DNA of 64,000 nt from Cloacibacillus sp. Its GTDB lineage: Bacteria; Synergistota; Synergistia; Synergistales; Synergistaceae. The DNA is taken from positions 621 to 64,620 of the forward strand of contig JAVVPF010000006.1 of the NCBI GenBank assembly GCA_036655895.1. The letters run 5' to 3'. Shown one piece after another: positions 9,253 to 17,406 of this stretch. The position numbers and the translations under genes are program-made. The notes beneath the pieces were generated by a model. It was not told the origin of the DNA. It worked only from the letters and a program-made list of their open reading frames with translations, and ran no database searches. How positions within the stretch are numbered: position 1 is the stretch's first letter; each line of letters opens with the position of its first letter.

Positions 9253-9731
9253 TGAAAAACAGCCAGAACGAAGCGCTAGTCTTCGACCTTTCCGGGCGCA
9301 GCTTCGCGGCGGAGCTGCGGTATATCGTTGAGACGGTGCAGGCGCTTCCGATAACGGGCGTCCCTATGCTTCCGCGCTATATTCTCGGAGTGTCGAACCT
9401 GCGCGGCAACATCATCCCGGTAATAGACCTTGAAGATTTTTTTAAGGAAAAGGCGGGACAGGCGCGGGACGTGCAAAAGGAACGCGAAGGAAACAGCTGC
9501 GTAATAGTGCTGCGCTGCGAAGAATCTATCTTCGCCGTGCTCGCCGACAACGTGCTGAGAGTGGAAGAGACGAAAAAAAATCTCCTGAACGAAGGCGCGG
9601 CTCAGTCCAGAGGAAGCGGCTTTGAAAAATATGTAAAGGCCTCGCTCTCAGACGGCGACGGCGTTATCTTCGTGCTGGACATCGCAAAGATATTTGAAGA
9701 GATGACCGGCGAAAGCTTGGAGACAGACTAA
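9252..9731 (+). CDS. cheW: CheW coupling protein (second copy)
   Basis: CheW domain protein of 159 aa with the canonical loop ILGVSNLRGNIIPVIDL, which the first copy at 4910 lacks. ATG 9252 overlaps the cheA stop (TGATG), so it is coupled to cheA and is probably the main CheA-receptor adaptor. A GTG at 9249 is an alternative start. It is the last gene of the chemotaxis operon. Confidence 0.92.
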   Translation: MKNSQNEALVFDLSGRSFAAELRYIVETVQALPITGVPMLPRYILGVSNLRGNIIPVIDLEDFFKEKAGQARDVQKEREGNSCVIVLRCEESIFAVLADNVLRVEETKKNLLNEGAAQSRGSGFEKYVKASLSDGDGVIFVLDIAKIFEEMTGESLETD

Positions 9732-9732
9732 T

Positions 9733-9764
9733 AAAAAAGGCCCGAGCGCGCAGCGCTCGGGCCT
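9733..9764 (-). terminator. Intrinsic terminator, best oriented for the - strand
   Basis: A perfect 12-bp stem (9738-9749 with 9753-9764, 3-base loop). Read on the - strand it is followed by six T residues, so it terminates the small exported-protein gene at 9781-10242. The same hairpin, without a T-run on +, may also stop the che operon. Confidence 0.85.
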
Positions 9765-9780
9765 CATAACGTCATGCGCC

Positions 9781-10242
9781 CTATTTCATGTTTTTAAGAA
9801 GCGTCTCCGCCGCGTCTGTCAGGTCTTTTTCAGTCGCTACCTGCGATTCGAGCGTAAGCACTCCGTCGCCGCGCACCAATACGAGGCTGTAGCCCACGAC
9901 GGGCCTGTACTCGAGAACGGCCTTCTCGCCGCCCACCGTAACGTTAGTGGAAGTCTCACCGCCCCAGATCTCGCCGCCGTTGTTGGACATCTCATTTGGC
10001 TGCCAGCCCTTCGCTGCGGCTCCGTCCACCCATATAGCGCGGAACGGCACGCCCGCGATGGTCCTGTAGCTGCGTTCGTACCACGTGCCCTTATTGCCGG
10101 AGATGGCGCCCAGCTCAGTAGTCCTTATCTGTCCGTTCTCCCAGCCCTGTATATCAGGCAGCTTTTGACCGCCGCAGGCCACGGCCGCAGACGCTACCAA
10201 CAATACAGCCGCCGTTAAAAATAATATCGTCCTTTTAAACAA
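9781..10242 (-). CDS. Small exported protein of unknown function
   Basis: I do not recognise the family. The TTG at 10242 is chosen because GGAGG at 10255-10251 lies 8 bases upstream; the GTG at 10251 would overlap that site. The product (about 153 aa) starts with a signal peptide (MFKRTILFLTAAVLLVASA) ending in AAVACGG, a weak lipobox that could make it a lipoprotein. The mature part is rich in Gly/Trp/Thr and ends in a helix (ATEKDLTDAAETLLKNMK). It has its own promoter at 10280-10308 and terminator, so it is monocistronic. Confidence 0.75.
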   Translation of the reverse strand: MFKRTILFLTAAVLLVASAAVACGGQKLPDIQGWENGQIRTTELGAISGNKGTWYERSYRTIAGVPFRAIWVDGAAAKGWQPNEMSNNGGEIWGGETSTNVTVGGEKAVLEYRPVVGYSLVLVRGDGVLTLESQVATEKDLTDAAETLLKNMK

Positions 10243-10279
10243 GATCTGCACCTCCGCAAATGTTTCTCTGTTATTATTA

Positions 10280-10308
10280 ATTATAGAGCATAAGTAGTTT
10301 GATGATAA
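10280..10308 (-). promoter_or_regulatory. Promoter of the small exported protein
   Basis: On the - strand, TTATCA (10308-10303), a 17-base spacer, then a perfect TATAAT (10285-10280). This fits transcription of the gene starting at 10242 with a leader of roughly 30 bases. Confidence 0.65.
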
Positions 10309-10430
10309 AATTGTTTTTGCTGATTATACTAAACGTAAAATCCGCTGATTTAAGACGGCGGTCGGAGTCGTTATTTTCTGCGTCAAACGGGCGGCCGCGG
10401 CGCGGTCTTGCGTATGACAGGCTGCCGCAC

Positions 10431-10460
10431 GTGGCAAGTTCAAAGAAAAACAGATATAAT
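10431..10460 (+). promoter_or_regulatory. Promoter of the miaB operon
   Basis: GTGGCA (10431-10436), 18-base spacer, perfect TATAAT (10455-10460). It lies downstream of the ATG-like codon at 10408, which argues that the true miaB start is the TTG at 10495. Confidence 0.5.
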
Positions 10461-10494
10461 TGCCTTCGTAAAACCATTTGAAGGGGATAGTTAT

Positions 10495-11814
10495 TTGCAT
10501 AAATTTGCGATAAAAGTTTTTGGTTGTCAGATGAATTCATACGACGGAGACAGGCTGCGCACCGCGATGCTGCATCAGAACTGGCGGGAGTGCGCGGAGG
10601 AAGAGGCAGACGTCGTCATAATGGTGACGTGCAGCATCCGCGAGAAGGCGGAGCAGAAGGCGGCAAGCGAGATAGGGCGCTGCGACGTCCAGCGGCGCAA
10701 AAGGGGCGGCCCCGCCGTCGTGCTCGTAGGCTGCATGGCGCAGCGCATAGGACGCGAGATGGCGAAAAAGTTTCCATGCGTCAAGCTCGTCTTTGGGCCG
10801 CGCCATCTTGGGCTCGTGCCGCAGGCGATAGCAGAGATGACCGACGACGCTCCAGCGCGCTTTTTCATGGACGACGACCCGCGCGCGCTGCTTGACCTCG
10901 AGGTCATCCCGACGGCGCGCACAAATCCGTTCAAGGCCTTCGTCACTATAAGCTACGGCTGCGACCGTTTCTGCTCCTACTGCATCGTGCCGTTCGTGCG
11001 CGGACGGCTTCAGTCCCGTGCGCCGGAGGAGATACTCAAAGAGACGCGGATGCTGATAGACGGAGGCGTGAAGGAGATAACCCTGCTTGGGCAGAACGTA
11101 GACGCCTACGGCAAAGACTTCACTAACGGATACGGCTTCGCCTCTTTGCTTAAAGACACGGCAAATCAGGATGGACTGATGAGGCTGCGCTTCGCCACGT
11201 CGCACCCGAAGGATTTTGACGAGGACATCTTGGAGGTCATGCGCGAAAGGGCCGACATCTGCCGCGCGATAAACCTCCCAGTGCAGGCGGGAAGCGACGA
11301 AATACTGCGCCAGATGAACAGGGGCTACACATCAGGCCAGTACCTGGCTCTTGTGGACAAGATACGCGCCGCGCTGCCGGACGTCAGCCTCACGACGGAT
11401 CTCATCGTAGGCTTCCCCGGCGAGACTGATGACGACTTCCGCGCCTCATGCCGGATGCTCGAAGAGGTGAAGTTCGACATAGTGCACACCGCGGCCTATT
11501 CTCCGCGCGAAGGCACGCGGGCCGCGATGATGGACGGGCAGATAGAAAGCCGCGTGAAGGCAGCGAGGCTCAACGAGATAAACGGGATACAGGCGCGCAT
11601 AGCGAGAAACTCAAACGAACAATACGTCGGGCAGCGCTTTGAGATGCTGGCGGACGGCTTTGCGCCGCGCGGAGAGGGCAAGATACAGGGACGCACCATG
11701 ACGGACAAAGTCGTCATAATAGACGGCGATCAGTCGGACTTCGGGCGTCTTATCCCCGTGGTCGTGACGCGCGCGAGCCACTGGTCGCTAGAGGGAGAAA
11801 GGAGCGACGTCTGA
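10495..11814 (+). CDS. miaB: MiaB tRNA-i6A37 methylthiotransferase
   Basis: Radical-SAM enzyme that converts i6A37 to ms2i6A37 in tRNAs reading U-starting codons. N-terminal UPF0004 domain with three Cys for the auxiliary cluster (GCQMN, TCSIR, GCMAQR), radical-SAM motif CDRFCSYC, substrate-binding segments VQAGSDEILRQMNRGYT and TDLIVGFPGE, and a C-terminal TRAM domain. TTG 10495 is chosen: the protein then begins just before the conserved KVFGCQMN, and AAGGGGA sits 8 bases upstream. The stop overlaps the comEA ATG by one base. Confidence 0.93.
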   Translation: MHKFAIKVFGCQMNSYDGDRLRTAMLHQNWRECAEEEADVVIMVTCSIREKAEQKAASEIGRCDVQRRKRGGPAVVLVGCMAQRIGREMAKKFPCVKLVFGPRHLGLVPQAIAEMTDDAPARFFMDDDPRALLDLEVIPTARTNPFKAFVTISYGCDRFCSYCIVPFVRGRLQSRAPEEILKETRMLIDGGVKEITLLGQNVDAYGKDFTNGYGFASLLKDTANQDGLMRLRFATSHPKDFDEDILEVMRERADICRAINLPVQAGSDEILRQMNRGYTSGQYLALVDKIRAALPDVSLTTDLIVGFPGETDDDFRASCRMLEEVKFDIVHTAAYSPREGTRAAMMDGQIESRVKAARLNEINGIQARIARNSNEQYVGQRFEMLADGFAPRGEGKIQGRTMTDKVVIIDGDQSDFGRLIPVVVTRASHWSLEGERSDV

Positions 11815-12515
11815 TGGCCTTTAGACATTCCGGCAAGCTGCTGGCGGCGGCGGGCGTTCTCTGCTTTGCGCTGGCCTTCGTGCTGCTGGGCTCGTTCAAG
11901 GGAGAGTTTGGAAAAGACACGGCAGGCAAAGGTTCTGTGCCGCCTATGATGCAGGATACGATAGACGTCACGCCGTCAAAGACGGCGGCCGACGGGCCGG
12001 ACGACGCGCCGAAGCAGATAGCGGCCACGGAGCCAAACGCAGACGAAAACGGCGCGAAATGGGTCGTCTATGTGACCGGCGCCGTAAAAAGGCCCGGCGT
12101 CTACGAGGTCGCGCCCGGCGCGCGCGTCTATGAGGCGCTTAAAGCGGCGGGCGGTTTCTCCGATTCGGCAAATCAAGAGGCCGTCAATCTCGCGGCAAAG
12201 CTTCAGGACGGCCAGCAGATAAAATTCTTGAAAAAGGGTGAAGCGCCAGCTGCCGCCGCGCCCGCGCAAGCCGGCGCAGGTACGGTGCGGCAGACGCCGC
12301 AAAGCGCGGAGCTGCCGCCACGCATAAATATCAATACGGCGCAGCAGAGCGAGCTTGAAACGATACGCGGCGTCGGCCCGAAGACGGCGCAGGCCATCAT
12401 AGAATACCGCACCGCAAACGGCCCCTTCGCGCGCGCGGAGGACATCATGAACGTCAAGGGCATCGGCCCCAAAAAATACGACGCTATGAAAGAACGTATC
12501 AGCGCGGGTAACTGA
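11814..12515 (+). CDS. comEA: ComEA-like DNA-binding competence protein
   Basis: Membrane-anchored double-stranded-DNA receptor for natural transformation. A transmembrane segment at about residues 9-27, a low-complexity linker, a SLBB domain at about 82-135 (VTGAVKRPGVYEV, VYEALKAAGGF), and a C-terminal helix-hairpin-helix pair (ININTAQQSELETIRGVGP). 233 aa is the usual length for the SLBB-HhH form. It is followed by comEC, the usual order of the come locus. Confidence 0.9.
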   Translation: MAFRHSGKLLAAAGVLCFALAFVLLGSFKGEFGKDTAGKGSVPPMMQDTIDVTPSKTAADGPDDAPKQIAATEPNADENGAKWVVYVTGAVKRPGVYEVAPGARVYEALKAAGGFSDSANQEAVNLAAKLQDGQQIKFLKKGEAPAAAAPAQAGAGTVRQTPQSAELPPRININTAQQSELETIRGVGPKTAQAIIEYRTANGPFARAEDIMNVKGIGPKKYDAMKERISAGN

Positions 12516-12609
12516 GATAGATATTTTCGGCAGGCGGGAGGCCGCGGCAAGCTGCGGCCCGCTGGCTGAAGCGCCCGCCTTTCTCGTTCTCTTATGTTCG
12601 TCGCTTGCC

Positions 12610-13974
12610 GTGTGGCTCGCGCAGTTTTGCGCGCTTTTTGCAGCGGCCGCGGCCTCCGTGCTTATCACAGCCGCGCTTGCTTTCTGCACGGCGCGCCGCT
12701 CTCCGCGCGGCTTTTACGCGGTGTTTGCGGCGGTCGTCGTCTGCTGTGCCTTTGCCTCGTCGTTGTGCCTTGCGCGGCTTGTGCAGGACGAGCCCTTTCC
12801 TGATTCCGCGAAGTTTACGGCGCGCGTGCTTTTGGTGCGTCCCTGGGGACGCAGCGCGGCGCTTCTGCTTGAGACTCCGTATGGACGAGCCGCGGCCTAC
12901 GTGCCGCAAAAGGAGGCGCCTAGGGCGGGCGCTGAGGTTTTTGTACGCGCCGCGTCGTTTGAGTTCAAAAAAGCGGAACGTCCCGGCGGCTTTGACGAAC
13001 GCTTTTACTGGCGCGCGCGAAATGCGTCGCGCCGCCTCGTCGTCTTTGAGATGAAAGAAACCGGCGCGCCGCGCGGGCTTGCCGCCTGGCGGGCGCGCGT
13101 TGAACGGGCCTTCGCCGAAAAGCTGCCGCCGCTTTCTTCTGCGTACATGGCTGCGCTTACGACAGGCGCGCGCGACGACGACATACAGGAGCTCCACAAA
13201 AAAGCCGGAACCTCGCATCTTCTTGCCATCTCTGGGTTCCATGTTGCGTTGCTTGCAGGCGCGCTCTTCTGGCTATTTGGAAAAAACCTTCGCGGCGCGA
13301 TCGTGGTCTCGGCCGCGATATGGCTTTATGTAGCGGCGGCAGGCGCTCCGGCGGGCGGCCTTCGTGCCGCGCTTATGACGGAACTGTGCCTAGCCGCCTT
13401 TTTAGCGGGAAGGCCGCGCTCTGCCTTCAACGGCGTAAGCTGCGCCGCGCTTTTTTTGCTGCTTTGGAACCCGTGGTACTTTTTTGACCTTGGCTTTCGT
13501 CTCTCCGTGCTTGCCGCGCTGTTTATATCGGCCGCGGCCTCGGTCGTTCCTCAAAACTGGAAGGGCGCGGCGGCCGTCGCCGTCCTCGTATGGTTCGTTA
13601 CAGCGCCGCTCACCGCCAGCGCCTTTGGCCTCATCCCCATGGCGGGGCTTGTGCTGAACATTGTAGCCGTGCCGTGGTTTTCTCTTCTCTTTCCGCTCGT
13701 TGCGCTGCTTTCGCTGCCGGCGCTGGCTGGGCTTCCCTTTGCGCGGCTTGCGGCAGCCGCGTCGGAGGCGCTGCTTTTATTTTCGCACAAGGCGCTTTCG
13801 GCCGGTTCTTCGCTCGTTCCGTGGGCGGCCGGCCCATCGTCCGCGCTCACGGCGGCTGCGCTTGTCATTTTTATCTGCGCCGTCTGCGCGCGCTGCCGTG
13901 TAAAAATGGAAACGGCGCCTATTCTCTGCGCAATTTTTCTCTTTATCCTACTCTATTGCCCTTCGATGTTGTAA
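12610..13974 (+). CDS. comEC: ComEC/Rec2-family DNA uptake channel, short form
   Basis: Polytopic membrane channel that carries single-stranded DNA into the cytoplasm during transformation. N-terminal membrane segments, an OB-like DUF4131 region (about 70-160) and the competence core with the signature HLLAISGFHVALLAG are present; at least eight further hydrophobic helices follow. The C-terminal metallo-beta-lactamase-like domain found in many ComEC proteins is absent. The start is doubtful: GTG 12610 is the first usual start codon, but the frame stays open back to the comEA stop and encodes a hydrophobic stretch (APAFLVLLCSSLAVWL), so a rare upstream start (CTG 12562 or ATT 12523) may be used. 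Confidence 0.82.
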   Translation: MWLAQFCALFAAAAASVLITAALAFCTARRSPRGFYAVFAAVVVCCAFASSLCLARLVQDEPFPDSAKFTARVLLVRPWGRSAALLLETPYGRAAAYVPQKEAPRAGAEVFVRAASFEFKKAERPGGFDERFYWRARNASRRLVVFEMKETGAPRGLAAWRARVERAFAEKLPPLSSAYMAALTTGARDDDIQELHKKAGTSHLLAISGFHVALLAGALFWLFGKNLRGAIVVSAAIWLYVAAAGAPAGGLRAALMTELCLAAFLAGRPRSAFNGVSCAALFLLLWNPWYFFDLGFRLSVLAALFISAAASVVPQNWKGAAAVAVLVWFVTAPLTASAFGLIPMAGLVLNIVAVPWFSLLFPLVALLSLPALAGLPFARLAAAASEALLLFSHKALSAGSSLVPWAAGPSSALTAAALVIFICAVCARCRVKMETAPILCAIFLFILLYCPSML

Positions 13975-14016
13975 AATATAAAAATTGACCGTATAACGGA
14001 TTTGGAGGAATTAACC

Positions 14017-14784
14017 ATGCTCCTTGTCTTTGACATTGGGAACACGAATACTGTAATGGGGATCTACAAAGGAAGCGAGCTTGTCAAGCAATGGAGGCTC
14101 ACCTCAAAGAAGCAGACGGCGGACGAAGTCGGCTTTATGATACTGGGACTGCTTTCGGCCTCCGGCATAAATAAAGAGGAGATAGAGGGAGCCATCTTTG
14201 GAAGCGTCGTCCCGTCGCTGGACGAGATGTTCCTCGAAGGCGTGCGCAAGTACATCGGCGTCGAGGCCATGCGCGTCTCCCCGCGCCTCAACACGGGGCT
14301 TACGATAAAGATGAAAAACCCTACGGGGCTTGGCGCGGACAGGCTGCTGAACGCGGTGGCGGGAATTGCGAAATACGGCGCGCCGCTCATAGTAGTCGAT
14401 CTCGGCACTGCGATAACCTTTGACGTGATCTCGCAGGAGGGGGCCTACCTTGGCGGCATCATAGCGCCGGGCATGGAGCTCAGCATGGAATCGCTCTTCT
14501 CGCGCACGGCGCAGCTGCCGCAGATAGAGCTTTGCGCGCCCGAGCATTACATAGGCGGAGATACGACCGAGGCCATCCAGTCCGGCATCATATACGGCAC
14601 TGTGGGGCTTGTGGACAAAGTTATAAAGGGCGTCTTCAAAGAGCTTGGCGGCCCGTGCAGAGTAGTGGCCACCGGCGGACACGCGCCGATAATCTCAAAA
14701 TATTCAAACCGTGTGGATACAGTGGACCAGTGGCTGACGCTGGACGGTCTTCGGATACTTTATGAGCGAAGCCGCGAAAAATAG
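14017..14784 (+). CDS. coaX: Type III pantothenate kinase
   Basis: Phosphorylates pantothenate, the first committed step of coenzyme A synthesis. Phosphate-binding DIGNTNTVMG at the N-terminus, the NPTGLGADRLLNAV motif and VVDLGTAITFDV are all type III hallmarks. ATG 14017 is preceded by GGAGGA at 14005-14010 with good spacing; TTG 14002 would overlap that site. The end overlaps the following dihydrouridine synthase gene by 23 bases. Confidence 0.94.
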   Translation: MLLVFDIGNTNTVMGIYKGSELVKQWRLTSKKQTADEVGFMILGLLSASGINKEEIEGAIFGSVVPSLDEMFLEGVRKYIGVEAMRVSPRLNTGLTIKMKNPTGLGADRLLNAVAGIAKYGAPLIVVDLGTAITFDVISQEGAYLGGIIAPGMELSMESLFSRTAQLPQIELCAPEHYIGGDTTEAIQSGIIYGTVGLVDKVIKGVFKELGGPCRVVATGGHAPIISKYSNRVDTVDQWLTLDGLRILYERSREK

Positions 14785-15799
14785 ATTAAAAGAGCGGGGC
14801 TTTGACGCGGCCCTTCCCGGCTTTCCGCGCGAAATAGGCGGCGTCGCCGTTGAAAATCCTATATGGCTTGCGCCTCTTGCCGGAATAACCTTCGCCTCTT
14901 TCCGGCGCTTTCACCGGATGATGGGCGCGGGGCTGGTGCATACGGAGATGGTAAGCGCGCTTGGGCTCATCCACAACGGGCGCAAAACAAAAGAACTGCT
15001 CTGCCGCACAAACGACGAAGGCCCGTGCGCGCTTCAGCTTTTTGGCGCAAAGGCGGACGACGTAGCGCGCGGCGCGGCATTCGCGCTTGAGAATTACAGC
15101 TTTGAGGCGCTTGAGATAAACATGGCCTGCCCGATGCCCAAGGTGACGAAAAAGGGCAGCGGCTCAAAGCTGATGGAATATCCGAATGAGGCGGCGGCTA
15201 TGATGCGCGCGCTGAAGGGCTTCGGCCTGCCGGTGTGGGCAAAGATACGCGTCATGCCCGGTGCGGACGTGGAAGAGACTGCGGCCTTCAGCGAAAGGCT
15301 CTTTGAGGCTGGCGCGGATTTTATCTTCGTCCACGGCAGAACTCCGTCGCAGAGATACGAGGGCGTGGCCGACCGCGACGCGGTAGGCCGGATAGCGGTG
15401 CGCTTTCCGGGGCGCATCGGCGGAAGCGGCGACTGCTACACGCCGCGCGACTTTGAGGACTACCTTGAAAGAGGATGCGCCTCGGTACTCGCCGGACGCG
15501 GCATACTGCGCGACGCCTTTTTGATAGCGGAGACGCTGAGGCAGCTTGGCGCAAATGTCCCGCAGGAGCTTGCCGCCCCAACGGCTGCGGCGCAGGCCGA
15601 GATGCTCATTGAGCTGGGAGAGGCGATATGCGCCGCCGAAGGAGAGCCGCTTGCGATGACGATAGCGCGCAGGATGCTTGGCGCGCTCTTCAAAGGTTTT
15701 CCCGGAGCCGCTCAGCTGAGGCGTGAAGGCGCTATGACCAAAAGCTGGGGCGAGCTTGCGCCGCTTTTGAGAAACTGGCGTCCGACAGAACTTGAATAA
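14762..15799 (+). CDS. dus: tRNA-dihydrouridine synthase
   Basis: FMN-dependent reductase that makes dihydrouridine in tRNA. TIM-barrel landmarks: IWLAPLAGIT at the N-terminus, NMACPMPKVTKKGSGSKLM with the catalytic Cys (Ala replaces the common Gly before it), VWAKIRVMPG, and HGRTPSQRY. The FMN phosphate loop is IGGSGDCYT. 345 aa is normal for the DusB-like group. ATG 14762 lies inside coaX, giving tight coupling. Which uridine is modified cannot be decided here. Confidence 0.9.
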   Translation: MSEAAKNRLKERGFDAALPGFPREIGGVAVENPIWLAPLAGITFASFRRFHRMMGAGLVHTEMVSALGLIHNGRKTKELLCRTNDEGPCALQLFGAKADDVARGAAFALENYSFEALEINMACPMPKVTKKGSGSKLMEYPNEAAAMMRALKGFGLPVWAKIRVMPGADVEETAAFSERLFEAGADFIFVHGRTPSQRYEGVADRDAVGRIAVRFPGRIGGSGDCYTPRDFEDYLERGCASVLAGRGILRDAFLIAETLRQLGANVPQELAAPTAAAQAEMLIELGEAICAAEGEPLAMTIARRMLGALFKGFPGAAQLRREGAMTKSWGELAPLLRNWRPTELE

Positions 15800-15834
15800 A
15801 AATTTACTCGATTTGGTTTTAAAGAGGCCGTTCG

Positions 15835-17394
15835 ATGCTTCGTCCGGCTGATAATTATAAACAGGATGTGATCCCAATGGCAGAAGAAAAGAAGATCGAA
15901 CAGCAGCAGCAGACGACAATGCCCGAGGAGGAGATATTTCGTCAGCGTAAAGACAAGCTGATGCGCCTCCGCGCGGAAGAGGGCTACGACCCCTATCAGC
16001 AGGATCATTACGAGGTAAAGCATACGCTTGCCCATGTGAAAGAACATTTCGACGGCCTTCAGCCCGAAGAATGGGCCACGGACGAAATTCAGACGGCCGG
16101 CCGCATCATCGTGCTGCGCCGCCACGGAAAGACCGCCTTCGCCACCTTTGAAGACGAGCACGACAGGCTCCAGCTCTGCTTCCAGTTTGACGTGCTTGGC
16201 GAAACGGACTACGCCTTTTTCAAAAAATGGGTAGACGCGGGAGACTTCATCGGCCTCGTAGGCGTCCCCTTCCGCACGCAGCGCGGCGAGCTTACGCTCT
16301 CCGTCAAAAAGTTCACGCTGCTTTCAAAGGCGCTTCGCCCGATGCCCGAGAAATACCACGGGCTTAAGGACATGGAGGTGCGCTACCGTCAGCGCTACGC
16401 CGACCTTATAGCTAACCCCGAGGTGCGCGAGACCTTCCGCAAACGCACAAAGATAATACAGACCTTCCGCCGCGTGCTCGACGCGCACGATTCGCTGGAG
16501 GTGCAGACGCCGATACTTGCAACAATAGCGGGCGGCGCCAACGCGCGTCCCTTTGTGACGCATCACAACACGCTCGACATAGATATGTACATGAGGATAG
16601 CGACGGAGCTCTACTTAAAGCGCCTCGTCGTCGGCATGATGGGCCGCGTCTACGAGATCGGCCAGCAGTTCCGCAACGAGGGCATGGACCAGCGCCACAA
16701 CCCTGAGTTCACGACGCTTGAAGTCTACTGGCCCTACGGCAACTACGTTGATATGATGAACCTGGCCGAAGAGCTGATAGTGGCAAGCGCCGACGAAGTA
16801 GGCTCGCGCGTAGTAAACTATCAGGGCGTCGAGCTGAACCTGAACCCGCCGTTCCGCCGCGCAACAATGACGGAGCTTGTCACCGAGCACACCGGAATAG
16901 ATTTTGCCGCGATAACCGACGAAGAGGCGCGCCGTCAGGCCGCTCTGCGCGGGCTTGAAGTGAAGCCTACGGACACCCGCTTTGACCTCCTCCCCGTATT
17001 CTTTGAGGAATATGTGGAAGAAGAGCTTATTCAGCCCACATTCGTAATAGGACACCCGACGGTCATATCGCCGCTTTCAAAGCGCAACAAAGAAAACCCA
17101 GACATCACCGACCGCTTCGAGCTCTTCATCAACTCATGGGAGGTTGCGAACGCCTTCAGCGAGCTTAACGACCCGCTCGACCAGCGCGAGCGTTTCCTCG
17201 ACCAGGCGCGCAAAAAGGCCGAAGGCGACGACGAGAGCCACCCGTTTGACGAAGATTTCATAAACGCGCTCGAATACGGGCTGCCCCCGACCGGCGGGAT
17301 GGGCATCGGCATGGATCGCGTCGTCATGCTGCTGACAAATTCAAAGAGCATCAGAGACGTGCTCTTCTTCCCGACGATGAGGCCGAAGGATTAA
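15835..17394 (+). CDS. lysS: Lysyl-tRNA synthetase (class II)
   Basis: Charges tRNA-Lys. N-terminal OB anticodon-binding domain (about 70-175) and class II catalytic core with motif 2 FRNEGMDQRHNPEFT and motif 3 GLPPTGGMGIGMDRVVML. 519 aa is slightly long because of a Gln-rich N-terminus. Two starts are possible: ATG 15835 with AAGAGG 7 bases upstream (used here) or ATG 15877, which would remove 14 residues and give a more usual N-terminus (MAEEKKIEQQQ). Confidence 0.93.
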   Translation: MLRPADNYKQDVIPMAEEKKIEQQQQTTMPEEEIFRQRKDKLMRLRAEEGYDPYQQDHYEVKHTLAHVKEHFDGLQPEEWATDEIQTAGRIIVLRRHGKTAFATFEDEHDRLQLCFQFDVLGETDYAFFKKWVDAGDFIGLVGVPFRTQRGELTLSVKKFTLLSKALRPMPEKYHGLKDMEVRYRQRYADLIANPEVRETFRKRTKIIQTFRRVLDAHDSLEVQTPILATIAGGANARPFVTHHNTLDIDMYMRIATELYLKRLVVGMMGRVYEIGQQFRNEGMDQRHNPEFTTLEVYWPYGNYVDMMNLAEELIVASADEVGSRVVNYQGVELNLNPPFRRATMTELVTEHTGIDFAAITDEEARRQAALRGLEVKPTDTRFDLLPVFFEEYVEEELIQPTFVIGHPTVISPLSKRNKENPDITDRFELFINSWEVANAFSELNDPLDQRERFLDQARKKAEGDDESHPFDEDFINALEYGLPPTGGMGIGMDRVVMLLTNSKSIRDVLFFPTMRPKD

Positions 17395-17406
17395 GCGCGG
17401 CCCGGC

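Noticed and set aside
10408-10494. Upstream extension of miaB
   Set aside because: It would place translation before the likely promoter at 10431-10460 and adds residues absent from MiaB; TTG 10495 has a ribosome site.
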